From Bacillota bacterium (GTDB taxonomy: Bacteria; Bacillota; UBA4882; UBA8346): a DNA stretch of 64,000 nucleotides. The stretch lies in the NCBI GenBank assembly GCA_023435565.1, contig JAEYRN010000014.1, forward strand, positions 1 to 64,000, written 5' to 3'. The translations under genes were made by a program, and so were the position numbers. Under the pieces are notes generated by a model that saw only the letters and a program-made list of their open reading frames with translations, was not told where the DNA came from and ran no database searches. Within the stretch, counting starts at the first letter, position 1. Every line of letters begins with the position of its first letter. Below are positions 34,877 to 44,211 of this stretch, piece by piece.

Positions 34877-35136
34877 TCACGGCTTAAACGGGCTGAAGCA
34901 GTAACTTTTTTCTTCCCGGTATTTTTCCAAGAGTTTCTTTTTTACCGATTTATCCGGGTCAGCGGCGCATTGTTCAAGCTCTTTGCCGGTCAAAAGCCTG
35001 CATCCCACCAGTAAGACATTCTCCAGGTTGAGTTTTATTTCCGCTTCAAAACAATCGGAGATCCCGTCGGTCAGCATGGTCATAATTCTAATATAAAATC
35101 TCCGGCTTACTAGATTATTTCTCTGCTCCGTTACAT
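34877..35136 (-). pseudogene. Short gene with frame break at its start
   Basis: GGGAGG precedes an ATG at 35136, but the next codon is TAA. Adding one base would join the start to a long open frame (TEQRNNLVSRRFYIRIMTML, then LNLENVLLVGCRLLTGKELE and a basic tail). The protein would be about 85 residues, soluble, not recognised. It is the first of three adjacent damaged genes on this strand. Confidence 0.5.
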
Positions 35137-35186
35137 AACACCTCCCGCCAGCTTTTATAATCCATATTATCTTTTTTAACAAATAT

Positions 35187-35220
35187 CAACCCGGACTAAT
35201 TATCTCTCAAGTCCGGGTTG
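35187..35220. terminator. Strong hairpin, orientation uncertain
   Basis: CAACCCGGACT / AGTCCGGGTTG, 11 bp with a 12-base loop. The T-run expected of a terminator is on the wrong side for both neighbouring genes (A-run on the plus side), so it may be a terminator of reduced strength or a regulatory hairpin before the damaged gene at 35136. Confidence 0.5.
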
Positions 35221-35370
35221 AAAAAAATAAAACTTTAGTATGATTTAGGTCAAACCTTGGTATGAATTACTGTTCGGATCGTTTGCTTTAAATTTATAAA
35301 AACTCATAAATAATAAATTATCATTTTAAAATACCATTTTTTATTTTTTTATTAAAGTTGCTTCTCGGAT

Positions 35371-36726
35371 CTAATCACATTTCACCTGCTTTTTTAAATA
35401 AATCTCTATTAAAAATTTTGAAGTGATGAAAAGTGAGATATTGGTTAACAACACTGCCATCATTGCTCCTGTTAATCCGTTTGTTTTCGTCAATCCAACT
35501 TGTAGAAATAAAGCGAAAGGCAAAACTATCAGGAAGGGTATTAGACACAGTAATGCTTCTCTATTTCCTTCCATACTGATAATGGAATTATATAATTGAA
35601 ACAATAAATAAAAACTGATACTTAAAGCAACCAACAATGCATAACCAAAATTGAGCGGATATTCTCTCCCAAACAGGCATACCGTAAGTATAGTCAAACC
35701 AAAGGTTGAAAATGTTACAAAAACAATGATTTGCAAGGTCATTTTGTTGATTTTGCGGTAAATATCGAACCGGTCCATTTGCGCAATCGTCGGAAGAAAT
35801 ACCACTGAAAAAACCTCATAAAACATCATCACAAAAAGATTTTTTACCGCTCCTTGATAAACCGAGTAAATTCCCACATCGCGACCAGGATTAAAATAAT
35901 TTACAATAAAAATGTCACTGGAAAAAACAATTGCATTAAAAAACATATGTAACATGATAATTCCACCGTAACGATAAATCTCTTTAGCTGTCGGCCAGGA
36001 GAAACTAATCAGCCACTTTCGGTTTTTCCAGATTGAAATTACACAAAACAACGCCTGTGACAGAAAAAATCCAATATAGTAAGTTGATAGATTGAGTAGG
36101 CCTATTCTGTAAAAAAATAGTACACTGATGAAAAAAACAATAGAGCTTACCAGCCTCCCCTTTCCAATAAACGAGTATTCTTCGCGTCCTCTTAAAAAAG
36201 ATTCGTTAAGGCTGAAAAAATTGATTAGAATGGTAGTAACAATACAAAAATCCCAAATAGAGTGAGTGAATTTTAATGGCTTTCCGATCCATTCGTATCC
36301 GTTAAGAAACAACCATCCGAAAAAGATCGTCGTAACTAGATTGCTGAAAAATGCAGTACCAATTAATTCTCTAGTACGCTTGGGCAAACTTCCGGGTAAT
36401 AACTTGAACATTGAACTATTTATCCCCATGATCATCGGGATAATTAAGAAATTTGAAGCATTTCCGATTAATGCGATATTACCGTAATCTGCCGGACCTA
36501 GAACCCGTGCAGTGATTATACCTAGAATGGTAATAAAAAAAGAAGCCGCGCGATTATAAAAGAATATCGTCCCAATATTCCTTGCGAATTTACGAACCCC
36601 CGGAGTATGAAAAATAATTTCCAGTTTATTAAGAATGAAATCTAGCCAATTTAAGGAAATACGTTTCTCATTCAACCAAAGGTATATATTAACTAAGGAA
36701 TCTCTTTGATACATATCAATCCGCAC
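35371..36726 (-). CDS. Polysaccharide flippase (Wzx-like)
   Basis: 451 residues with about twelve predicted helices. It matches the MOP/polysaccharide-biosynthesis exporters: ILGIITARVLGPADYGNIAL near the first helices, a central pair around SDIFIVNYFNPGRDVGIYSV and a paired second half. The first 45 residues are an unusual hydrophilic extension, and an internal start cannot be excluded because the GTG at 36726 has only a weak site. It is the last gene of the glycosyltransferase cluster and should move the lipid-linked repeat unit across the membrane. Confidence 0.88.
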   Translation of the reverse strand: MRIDMYQRDSLVNIYLWLNEKRISLNWLDFILNKLEIIFHTPGVRKFARNIGTIFFYNRAASFFITILGIITARVLGPADYGNIALIGNASNFLIIPMIMGINSSMFKLLPGSLPKRTRELIGTAFFSNLVTTIFFGWLFLNGYEWIGKPLKFTHSIWDFCIVTTILINFFSLNESFLRGREEYSFIGKGRLVSSIVFFISVLFFYRIGLLNLSTYYIGFFLSQALFCVISIWKNRKWLISFSWPTAKEIYRYGGIIMLHMFFNAIVFSSDIFIVNYFNPGRDVGIYSVYQGAVKNLFVMMFYEVFSVVFLPTIAQMDRFDIYRKINKMTLQIIVFVTFSTFGLTILTVCLFGREYPLNFGYALLVALSISFYLLFQLYNSIISMEGNREALLCLIPFLIVLPFALFLQVGLTKTNGLTGAMMAVLLTNISLFITSKFLIEIYLKKQVKCD

Positions 36727-36746
36727 TTTCTTTGAAATTAAGAATA

Positions 36747-37703
36747 TTAGATGGTTTTATCACCCACATCGAGCACTAATTTTTTACATGTATTTTTAAA
36801 CTTCAAATCCGCTTTAAATAGGTTGTAACAAAGATAAGCCTTATTCACGATGATAAATGGTAAACAAAAAAATACAGTGTATCTTCGAGTCTTTAGGCTA
36901 TTCGATAAAATGTTCTTAAGCATGCTGGCAAAAGTAATTAAAGCGATATAGATATATACAAAAGTTAAGGAATTTTTAACAGTAATAATTCCTTTTTTAC
37001 GAAGCTTATACTCGGATATAGTCCAATTTTTAGAGTGTTTCATAAATTCATTCAAGCTGGCCCGATTATGGTGATAAACTTTGGCCTCCGGTTTAAAAAA
37101 GATCCGATAACCTTTACGGGTAGCCCGAATACAGAAATCATAGTCTTCTCCAGAGAATAATTCCTCATCGAAACGAAGATCGTCAACGATTTCTCTAAGA
37201 AAACTCAAATTAGCGGTTGGATAAGATGAGACATACCTTGACTCTAGGTCTGGATGATTGGAGTGCCATGAACAATAATCATCACAAAGTGCCCAATAAT
37301 TCTTATTTTTGCCGCCAATACCTCCTCCGATCAGTTTTACTGAAGGATCAACCATTTGAAAGTAAAAATGGGACTTAACGTGTCTTAACAATAATTCCGG
37401 GTCTGCCAAACAATCGGCATCGATTAAAAGAATAATCTGCCCGGTTGCATGTTTGATCCCTTCATTTCGGGCAGCACTAGGACCCCTCCTTTCACAATAA
37501 ACATATTTGATTTTCTTTTCAGCCCGAATTATTTCTTTACTGCCATCGGTTGAACAGTTGTCAACCATTATCAATTCTATCTTTTTATGCGGATATTTCT
37601 GGTTTAATAAATAATCGATACATTGTCTCAGATATCGTTCAGCATTATAAACTGGAACAATAATTGATACTTCGGGATATGAAAATAACTGATTCATTAG
37701 CAA
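36747..37703 (-). CDS. Family 2 glycosyltransferase
   Basis: About 316-318 residues. GT-A fold: SIIVPVYNAERYLRQCIDYL, DNCSTDGS, GPSAARNEG, LIDADCLADPELL (DxD), then SGEDYDFCIRATRKGYRIFF for the acceptor side, and a C-terminal hydrophobic region that may anchor it at the membrane. The start overlaps the preceding GT4 gene by a few bases; TTG at 37703 and ATG at 37697 are both possible. It lies in a surface-polysaccharide cluster. Sugar specificity unknown. Confidence 0.92.
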   Translation of the reverse strand: MLMNQLFSYPEVSIIVPVYNAERYLRQCIDYLLNQKYPHKKIELIMVDNCSTDGSKEIIRAEKKIKYVYCERRGPSAARNEGIKHATGQIILLIDADCLADPELLLRHVKSHFYFQMVDPSVKLIGGGIGGKNKNYWALCDDYCSWHSNHPDLESRYVSSYPTANLSFLREIVDDLRFDEELFSGEDYDFCIRATRKGYRIFFKPEAKVYHHNRASLNEFMKHSKNWTISEYKLRKKGIITVKNSLTFVYIYIALITFASMLKNILSNSLKTRRYTVFFCLPFIIVNKAYLCYNLFKADLKFKNTCKKLVLDVGDKTI

Positions 37704-38956
37704 GACACATCCTTAATAGTATTGGAATAAACCTGTAGTGTATGAGTGACGGTTTTTGCCCAATCAAAATTTGAATATACAAAATCTTTGGCGTTTTTAC
37801 CGATCTGACGCGCATCTTCCGGGTGATGAAGCAAATTCAATAAACATTTGGCAATATCCCCAGGAGAATCGTTAGCGACAAAAACCACCGCTGGTTTTTG
37901 AGCCGAGCCGGCAAAAATCCGGGAAAAACCTTTGCCTAAAATCACGGGTTTCCCTAAACTCATCGCTTCTAAAGCTACTAAGCCAAAAGGTTCATATTTG
38001 GAGGGGAAGATACATAAGTCGGCCATCATATAATGAAGCATTACTTCCTTAGTAGTTAAAAAACGGTGATAAATATAAATTTGATTTGTTAATCCCAAAC
38101 TTGAGACTAAATTTGTTATTTCTTGATTAATCGCTGGAATTTCTCCATCACCGATCAAAATTAGTTTAATCTTAGGGATTTGTGCTATTACAACCGGTAC
38201 TGCCCTGATTAAATCAAATACCCCCTTCATATAAGCAAGCCGTCCTGCAAAAACCAGCACTTTTTCCCCTTCGGAAATCCCTATATTTTTTTTTAAGATT
38301 ACAATCTCATCCTTAATTGTTTCAGATGAAGCCCATTCATTGGAGAATACAGGGTTGTAACCATGACATACAATCTCTATCTTATGAGGGTCCCATTTGT
38401 GAGTAATTAATAAATTTCGCATTTCTTCGGTAGGTACAATAATTTTATCTGCTAAAATTGAAAGAAGCCTTTCCCATACCCAGATTATCTTCATAAAATC
38501 TTTGTCTCTACCCCATTTGGTCATAGTAAATTCTGTATTATGGATATGAAATACGACTGGAATATCGCTAAAAAGACAACATAAAATACCTGCGAAACCA
38601 CTCATCCAATCGTGCACTGCTATTAAATCAAAGCTATAATCATGGTGGAGTTTTTTTATCATTTTAAAAGAATCAAAGTTATATAAAATGATATTGATCC
38701 ATTTTATCAAAAAATTAAGATAACGCCATTTGGTGATATTTTTTGAGAATAATAACCTCTTTAACCACGTTCTTATCGGGCGTTCGATACGTAATCCCTC
38801 TTTGAACTCAGTTACCGGTAAAATTCCGGTATTTAAAGTAAAGACATTGAGATATTGCCCTTTTTTTATTAGGTATGCCGAGATGTTTTCGGCATACCTC
38901 CCTAATCCTCCATTGATGTTTGGTGTATATTCGGCAATCAAAAAAACGATATTCAT
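37697..38956 (-). CDS. Family 4 glycosyltransferase
   Basis: 419 residues, GT-B fold: an N-terminal NINGGLGRYAENIS glycine loop, HDWMSG, and the C-terminal donor site VFAGRLAYMKGVFDLIRAVP and FPSKYEPFGLVALEAMSLGK with the E-x7-E pattern. These are retaining nucleotide-sugar transferases related to glycogen synthase. It comes directly before a family 2 enzyme, with a short overlap, and after 163 bases of intergenic DNA that contains nested inverted repeats. Confidence 0.93.
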   Translation of the reverse strand: MNIVFLIAEYTPNINGGLGRYAENISAYLIKKGQYLNVFTLNTGILPVTEFKEGLRIERPIRTWLKRLLFSKNITKWRYLNFLIKWINIILYNFDSFKMIKKLHHDYSFDLIAVHDWMSGFAGILCCLFSDIPVVFHIHNTEFTMTKWGRDKDFMKIIWVWERLLSILADKIIVPTEEMRNLLITHKWDPHKIEIVCHGYNPVFSNEWASSETIKDEIVILKKNIGISEGEKVLVFAGRLAYMKGVFDLIRAVPVVIAQIPKIKLILIGDGEIPAINQEITNLVSSLGLTNQIYIYHRFLTTKEVMLHYMMADLCIFPSKYEPFGLVALEAMSLGKPVILGKGFSRIFAGSAQKPAVVFVANDSPGDIAKCLLNLLHHPEDARQIGKNAKDFVYSNFDWAKTVTHTLQVYSNTIKDVSC

Positions 38957-39037
38957 AAGAACTCCTAATTTTAAACCGTATAATTTATAATTACACTATT
39001 GACTCTCAACTGGACACACATTTATAGATAGTCGTCT

Positions 39038-39091
39038 ACGTCAACATCCTGTTGACCCACGTTATATAATGAAAAGTTGACGTGGATCGAC
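39038..39091. promoter_or_regulatory. Nested GTTGAC/GTCAAC inverted repeats
   Basis: GTCAAC (39040-39045) and GTTGAC (39051-39056) flank ATCCT. A further GTTGACGT at 39076-39083 and the pair CCACGT/ACGTGG build a cruciform-like array around a TATATAAT box. It lies 80-135 bases upstream of the family 4 glycosyltransferase start and may be its promoter and operator; alternatively it terminates transcripts from the gene ending at 39120. Confidence 0.4.
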
Positions 39092-39119
39092 AAGCATCGA
39101 AACATTTTCTAAGTAGTGC

Positions 39120-40004
39120 TTATACCCGAATTATACTTCTGTATTTTGGATTCCTATAAAGCAAAGTCTTGCCAATGTGTTTAATGATGGCAAACTTGCG
39201 TAAGAACTTAAGTAGATAAATAGTTATAACCAACTCCGGTTGATAATCATATTTTTCCAGGAAATACTTTTCATTTTTTAACTCGTCATTTCTTCTCGAC
39301 TTGCGGTTTTCTTTATGTACCAAATGATAATTAATTAGTAAAGAATCTTTAATGAACTTTAGATCATATTTGCAAAGGCGGTACCCCAGATCAGTGTCTT
39401 CATAACCCCACCCGGTATATTTCTCATCAAACATACCAACTGCTTCCAAGTCTTGTTTTTCAATTGATACATTTCCGGTATAAAAAGGAACCCACCGTAA
39501 TGAGCATTTAGAATTTGTGAGCGCAAACTTATTAAACAAGTTGAAGGAAGAATCATTGCCGGCATGTGCCATCAATATGTCAAAATTGTTACTAAATAAA
39601 TAATCCTTTAATAATTCATTTATCTCTTCCTCAGTATAAAAAACCTCTTTTCGTTCTCCCAGAAGAACACATTTTTCCCGATGACCGTTGAGATGGCGGC
39701 TGACAAAATCTGAGCAAGGGATCCGGTCATCATCTAAAAAGATGATTATTTCTCCGGAAGCTTTACTCAATCCCAAATTTCTAGCTGCTGCGCGGCCAAT
39801 ATTTTCCTCACTAACTATGGTATCCGGCGTATAAGAAAATCGGATTTTATTAAATTTTTCAACTGTCTCGGGGCGGCAACCGTCAAAAACAACAATTACT
39901 TCAACATTATTATTAACCTGATCTTCCAATGCTTTTAAAACTAAGAACAACCTTGATAACTTATCCTTAGTCGGGATAATGATACTGCCCTTTATATCGC
40001 TCAT
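39120..40004 (-). CDS. Family 2 glycosyltransferase (paralogue 1)
   Basis: About 294 residues from the ATG at 40004, set by GGAGGCG 4-5 bases upstream. Motifs: GSIIIPTKDKLSRLFLVLKA, FDGCRPE, NIGRAAARNLG, IFLDDDRIP (DDD metal site), FYTGNVSIEK and GWGYEDTDLGYRL. The GWGYEDTDL motif is that of the galactosyltransferase-like C-terminal domain of family 2 enzymes. It is closely related to the enzyme at 40773, so one gene probably arose from the other by duplication. Confidence 0.92.
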   Translation of the reverse strand: MSDIKGSIIIPTKDKLSRLFLVLKALEDQVNNNVEVIVVFDGCRPETVEKFNKIRFSYTPDTIVSEENIGRAAARNLGLSKASGEIIIFLDDDRIPCSDFVSRHLNGHREKCVLLGERKEVFYTEEEINELLKDYLFSNNFDILMAHAGNDSSFNLFNKFALTNSKCSLRWVPFYTGNVSIEKQDLEAVGMFDEKYTGWGYEDTDLGYRLCKYDLKFIKDSLLINYHLVHKENRKSRRNDELKNEKYFLEKYDYQPELVITIYLLKFLRKFAIIKHIGKTLLYRNPKYRSIIRV

Positions 40005-40016
40005 AGGCGCCTCCAT

Positions 40017-40712
40017 TCAATTTATACTTGTTTTAATATTTTTGTTTTCGAAGTATTCATAATGAAATACTTTTCCAAACCACTTATCCAAGGGTAATAT
40101 AATAATTCCAACTAATAACGGTAAATGGCAAATAGTAAATAATACTGCTTCTAAATATGTTGGATAATGTCCAAGAATTATCCGAATATGATGCGCATAC
40201 TGAATTGTTTCAGGTATTCCCACCGGATTTACTAAGTACCATAAAACATCTAAAAACCCTGAAAAAAGAATAACCACTCCGCTTAAGGAAATCTTTAAGG
40301 TGTTTCCCGGAGTTCCACCCCCGATTCGATAAGCGAAACATGTGGTAAGAATAATCGCCGGATAAAGTATTAGGTACAAAATTGTGTAAAATTCGCCCGC
40401 TAAGGCATACTCGCTGGTAATTACCGCTCCTGTGAAACCGAAGTAGCTAATCCGTGGGATAATATATCCAGAAAAGATTAGAAACGTTATGATTGCTAGA
40501 ATAAAACCGAACTTTAATTTGTTGGGAAAAAACGCTACACTTAATGAGATAATCACAAAAATTAAGATCTTTACAATCATTTGCCAACTGTGATCAATTT
40601 CAGACTTATGAGGCATAAAACACCAAACATAAATAAAACCTATTATGCCTAAGCCTAAAAACAATAACCACAGATACTTGTTAAAAAAGTCTTTCAATTT
40701 ACTTGAATTCAT
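40017..40712 (-). CDS. Polytopic membrane protein in polysaccharide cluster
   Basis: 231 residues, six or seven predicted helices, not recognised as a known family. An acidic-basic loop follows helix 1 (MPHKSEIDHSWQ), and a conserved-looking HHIRIILGHYPTYLEA precedes the last helices. It stands between two paralogous family 2 glycosyltransferases, its stop only 12 bases before the second one starts, so it is almost certainly cotranscribed with them. A role in membrane steps of polysaccharide assembly is inferred from position only. Confidence 0.65.
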   Translation of the reverse strand: MNSSKLKDFFNKYLWLLFLGLGIIGFIYVWCFMPHKSEIDHSWQMIVKILIFVIISLSVAFFPNKLKFGFILAIITFLIFSGYIIPRISYFGFTGAVITSEYALAGEFYTILYLILYPAIILTTCFAYRIGGGTPGNTLKISLSGVVILFSGFLDVLWYLVNPVGIPETIQYAHHIRIILGHYPTYLEAVLFTICHLPLLVGIIILPLDKWFGKVFHYEYFENKNIKTSIN

Positions 40713-40772
40713 TAGATATCCTCCTAATTTTTTGGATTATATAAAATTAATTTAAATAATATACAAACAATT

Positions 40773-41597
40773 CTAGATATAAGCTGTAAATTTCGATTTT
40801 AACTTCATTAGTAAAAGCATATTTTGTAATGCCGCATCATCTTTGAATTTATTAGCAAAATAGTTTAGATTCCGACGTTCCTCGATACTTTTCTGCAACT
40901 TATTATTATCATGAGCTAAATGATAATTAATCAACGTTGAATCTTTCACAAATTTTATTCCTGCTTTTGCCAAACGATATCCCAAATCGGTATCTTCATA
41001 GCCCCATCCCGTATAATTCTCATCAAAAAACCCAACTGTTTCTAGGTCATTCTTTTCAATTGAAACATTTCCGGTTACAAAAAGAAACCAACGTAACGGG
41101 TGATCCGGCTTTAAAAAAAATAATTCACGAACTTTATTGACATACTCAAACCGAGACTTTTTGATAATATAACGAAAGTTGCTTTTAATTACATTATTCA
41201 AATACAAACTGTATATTTGCTCCTCAGTAAAATAAATCTGTTTTCTCTCCCCAATAAGAACACATTTGGATTGATGTTGTGTTATATGTTTTTTGATATA
41301 ATTCAACCCCGGGATCCTGTCGTCATCCAAAAATATTAGAATTTCTCCGTCAGCATATCGAATACCCCGGTTTCTTGCTGCGGAACGTCCGATATTCTTA
41401 ACACAATCAATTAAAATCGGTTTAAATGATAATTGCAGATCATTCATTTCATTTATTGATTCTTGCTTACATCCATCCATAACTATAATTACTTCGACAT
41501 CTTCATTAATCTGGGGTTCCAATGCTTGTAATACCAAACGCAAACGGGACATCTTATCCTTAGTTGGAATAATCACGCTAGCCAGCTTTTTCGGCAT
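40773..41597 (-). CDS. Family 2 glycosyltransferase (paralogue 2)
   Basis: About 274 residues. Nearly the same motif series as the enzyme at 39120: SVIIPTKDKMSRLRLVLQAL, MDGCKQE, NIGRSAARNRG, IFLDDDRIPG, FVTGNVSIEK and GWGYEDTDLGYRL, so a family 2 enzyme with a galactosyltransferase-like C-terminal half. GGAGGAG lies before the ATG at 41597, which is inside the end of the upstream gene (20-base overlap). Together with paralogue 1 it probably adds sugars of related kind to the same glycan. Confidence 0.92.
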   Translation of the reverse strand: MPKKLASVIIPTKDKMSRLRLVLQALEPQINEDVEVIIVMDGCKQESINEMNDLQLSFKPILIDCVKNIGRSAARNRGIRYADGEILIFLDDDRIPGLNYIKKHITQHQSKCVLIGERKQIYFTEEQIYSLYLNNVIKSNFRYIIKKSRFEYVNKVRELFFLKPDHPLRWFLFVTGNVSIEKNDLETVGFFDENYTGWGYEDTDLGYRLAKAGIKFVKDSTLINYHLAHDNNKLQKSIEERRNLNYFANKFKDDAALQNMLLLMKLKSKFTAYI

Positions 41598-42366
41598 GTT
41601 CTTCTCCTCCAATCAACACTTTTTGTTGCAAGAATCTTTCATAAACTTTGGGATAATAGAGAGCATAGTATAATCTTATGTAGGCAAGTTCTTTTAACAT
41701 AGTGACAGTCGAATGCAAGGGAACAACCTTTGATCCCACAGTATCATTCCATTCCACCGGAACTTCTGCTACGGAATATCCTAGTCTTATGGCAAGGTAA
41801 AGTACTTCTATGTCAAAAGCAAACCCGTTCAATAATTGCTGACTGAAAATATGTTTGCAGGCTTGTCGAGTAAAAAGTTTAAAACCGCATTGGGTATCCC
41901 TAAATCCTTTAATAACGAAAAACCTAATCAGTTTTTGAAATATGAAACCCATTATTTTTCGATACCAAGGTTGAGAGATATTTATCTTACTCTCCCGCAT
42001 CCGGCGTGAACCAATGGCGACATCAAACCCGTCTTCGATGGCTTTTAACAGCTTGTCCAACTCTTCTATCGGCGCTGAAAGATCTGCGTCGGTAAAAAGA
42101 ATGTAGTCACCGGTTGCTCGTAACATTCCATCTCTAACCGCGCTTCCTTTTCCTTCATTAGCTGTTTTTTCAATAATGACTAATTGTGGAATTTTTGCCT
42201 TCATTTCATTTAAAATCATAATCGTTCCATCTTTACTTCCGTCACTGATGACAATTATTTCAGATTTTAAATTTTTTGTCCGAAGATATTTATCAATGAA
42301 AAATAATGTTTTTTCCAAACGTTTTTCTTCATTGTACGCCGGTATTACAATTGAAAATTTCCGCAT
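41578..42366 (-). CDS. Dolichyl-phosphate glucosyl/mannosyltransferase-like enzyme
   Basis: 262 residues, family 2. SIVIPAYNEEKRLEKTLFFI, SDGSKDGT, NEGKGSAVRDGM, FTDADLSAPIEEL, IGSRRM, FRDTQCGFKLF and the NGFAFDIEVLYLAIRLGY stretch identify the ALG5/DPM1-like subgroup that transfers glucose or mannose to a polyprenyl phosphate. No C-terminal membrane helices are present. As first gene of the cluster it may prepare lipid-linked sugar donors for the following enzymes. Confidence 0.93.
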   Translation of the reverse strand: MRKFSIVIPAYNEEKRLEKTLFFIDKYLRTKNLKSEIIVISDGSKDGTIMILNEMKAKIPQLVIIEKTANEGKGSAVRDGMLRATGDYILFTDADLSAPIEELDKLLKAIEDGFDVAIGSRRMRESKINISQPWYRKIMGFIFQKLIRFFVIKGFRDTQCGFKLFTRQACKHIFSQQLLNGFAFDIEVLYLAIRLGYSVAEVPVEWNDTVGSKVVPLHSTVTMLKELAYIRLYYALYYPKVYERFLQQKVLIGGEEHAEKAG

Positions 42367-42556
42367 CGAATCACTCCCAGTCCATGTATTAATTGGTTTT
42401 TATTAACAAAGGTAATTGTAAATTATTTCTATGTAAATTGCAACCTAAATTTTACATAATTTTATTAAATTATTGTATATATCTGGTTAATTAATGTTTA
42501 ATAATGTAAAGTAATTCTATTTTGTGTATCACTTAAAAATATTGTTAAAATGAAAA

Positions 42557-42576
42557 GCAATCCATATCGGATTGCC
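42557..42576 (-). terminator. Intrinsic terminator after WG-repeat unit
   Basis: GCAATCC / GGATTGC around ATATC, followed on the minus strand by TTTTCATTTT. It closes the transcript of the WG-repeat gene region. Confidence 0.75.
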
Positions 42577-42653
42577 TTCTAAAAACATTTTCAACTATTC
42601 CTAAACTTCTTCGATTTTCTTTATAACATCACATAACAGTTGATTTCAGTTGC

Positions 42654-42785
42654 TTAAAAACACAAAATATGCTCAAATGAAGCCTTATACTTTTCCAACT
42701 CCCGGTCGTTATTTAAAAAGAGATGGCGGATTCTACTCCATAAGGGTATGAAATTTTGATAAAACGATATATTAGCAATCTCCTG
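42654..42785 (-). pseudogene. Truncated ORF remnant
   Basis: A minus-strand frame directly after the WG-gene stop reads NISFYQNFIPLWSRIRHLFL then NNDRELEKYKASFEHILCF and stops. AGGAG precedes it, but the frame offers no ATG/GTG at the right place. Composition and flow look like real protein. I read it as the C-terminal piece of a lost gene, or a short gene using a rare start. Confidence 0.35.
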
Positions 42786-42787
42786 AT

Positions 42788-44122
42788 TCAAAATTTGAAT
42801 TTTCCAGTCTTATCGATATATCCCGCTTGTTTTCCATTCGATACATAGGCCAACCCCTCAGAAAATGAAGCCGCACACTCAAAAATCAGTGGAATGGTCA
42901 TTCTTCCCCTTCGAGCGATATAACCGTATTTCCCCTTCAATCTAACCAAAGCAAGCCCTTCTCTAAAATTCTCCACCTCTTCATAGCGGGGCTTAATGAC
43001 TATTTCCCCTTTCCGGTTAATAAATCCAAACCGCCCGGAAAGCTCTACCCCGGCCAATCCTTCCGAAAAATCCATAATCCGGTCGAATTGCGGTTCTATG
43101 ATAAATTGGCCTTTCCTATTAATTAACCCAAATTTCTCAACTCCATTTTTCTTTACAGAAACTAAAGCTAAACCGTTTTCAAACAACCCGGCGTTTTCAA
43201 AAACCGGGGAAATTATCACTTTCCCCTTTGTGTTGATATATCCGAACTTCCGGTTGGCGCTCCTGAAAATTGCCAATCCTTCCATAAAACCGCTTACACA
43301 TTCAAATACCGGTTTAATCACCAAATTTCCTTTAAGATTAATAAAACCAAAATAACCCACATCAAACTTTTCAACCTTGGCCGTCTTAACTCCCACCAAC
43401 GCAAGCCCATTTATAAAATGAAAAGCACGGTCGTAACTTGGCTTGACAACTAAACGTCTTTTCCGGTCGATATAACCAAATTTAAGATCTCCCTCTTTAC
43501 TAAAAATTCCAATTACCGCACGATTTTCAGAGAAAGATTGGGCGTAATTATAGACAGTAGGTATTACCCATCGCCCCTTCCGATTTAAAAAACCGTATTT
43601 AAGCCCCCGAACTCCCGGTAGCCTATTTGATATTCCGGCAACAGTCAATCCTTCCGAAAACTCATCAATAAATAAATACTCCGGCGCGATTACATATTTA
43701 CCAGCATGATTAATATATCCAAATCGTAATTCGCCATTTTTCAAGGTTAATCCTACCTTGGCAAGACCATCCCGAAAATCCGCTGCGAAGTCAAACCGGG
43801 GTCTAATCACGATTTGCCCTTTTTTATTAATAAATCCATACCGCCACCGATCTTTGTTTTTAACTCCGACCATAGCCAAGCCCTCATGAAATTCCCTATA
43901 AACGTAATCTCCGGATAACTCTCCCAAACTTGGCGTATGCTCTTTATGTTTACAAAAAAGGCTGCTCCTAGGTTCATTAACTAATCCAGCCAATCGTTCC
44001 AATGGACCACAGGGCGAAAATTCATACTCCATTAAAAGCCGTTTGGCGCTTACGTCAACGATAAGAGTCAGAAGAACGAGAACGCTCAACCCGAAAATCA
44101 AATGTGTTGAAAAGGACTTCAT
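42788..44122 (-). CDS. Exported WG-repeat protein
   Basis: About 444 residues from the ATG at 44122 (GAGGAG 7 bases upstream); the upstream GTG/ATT-type starts lack sites. A signal or anchor segment lies at residues 7-26. Ten WG (KWG) repeats follow, each like FGFINRKGEIVIKPRYEEVE. The repeat forms a beta-rich solenoid of unknown function, widespread in Bacteroidetes, Leptospira and Bacillota. An operator-like palindrome lies 90 bases upstream. A decayed single repeat of the same type is at 11104-11225. Confidence 0.9.
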   Translation of the reverse strand: MKSFSTHLIFGLSVLVLLTLIVDVSAKRLLMEYEFSPCGPLERLAGLVNEPRSSLFCKHKEHTPSLGELSGDYVYREFHEGLAMVGVKNKDRWRYGFINKKGQIVIRPRFDFAADFRDGLAKVGLTLKNGELRFGYINHAGKYVIAPEYLFIDEFSEGLTVAGISNRLPGVRGLKYGFLNRKGRWVIPTVYNYAQSFSENRAVIGIFSKEGDLKFGYIDRKRRLVVKPSYDRAFHFINGLALVGVKTAKVEKFDVGYFGFINLKGNLVIKPVFECVSGFMEGLAIFRSANRKFGYINTKGKVIISPVFENAGLFENGLALVSVKKNGVEKFGLINRKGQFIIEPQFDRIMDFSEGLAGVELSGRFGFINRKGEIVIKPRYEEVENFREGLALVRLKGKYGYIARRGRMTIPLIFECAASFSEGLAYVSNGKQAGYIDKTGKFKF

Positions 44123-44211
44123 CGGTATGCTCCTCAACTTGGAATGACATCTATAAATCAATTATCCCCAATATTAGTTTGAGGTACAATCCGACTCCGG
44201 TTTGAAACGGA

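Noticed and set aside
42996..43355. 119-residue plus-strand ORF
   Set aside because: Antisense of the WG-repeat gene; its repetitive look mirrors the repeats on the real strand.
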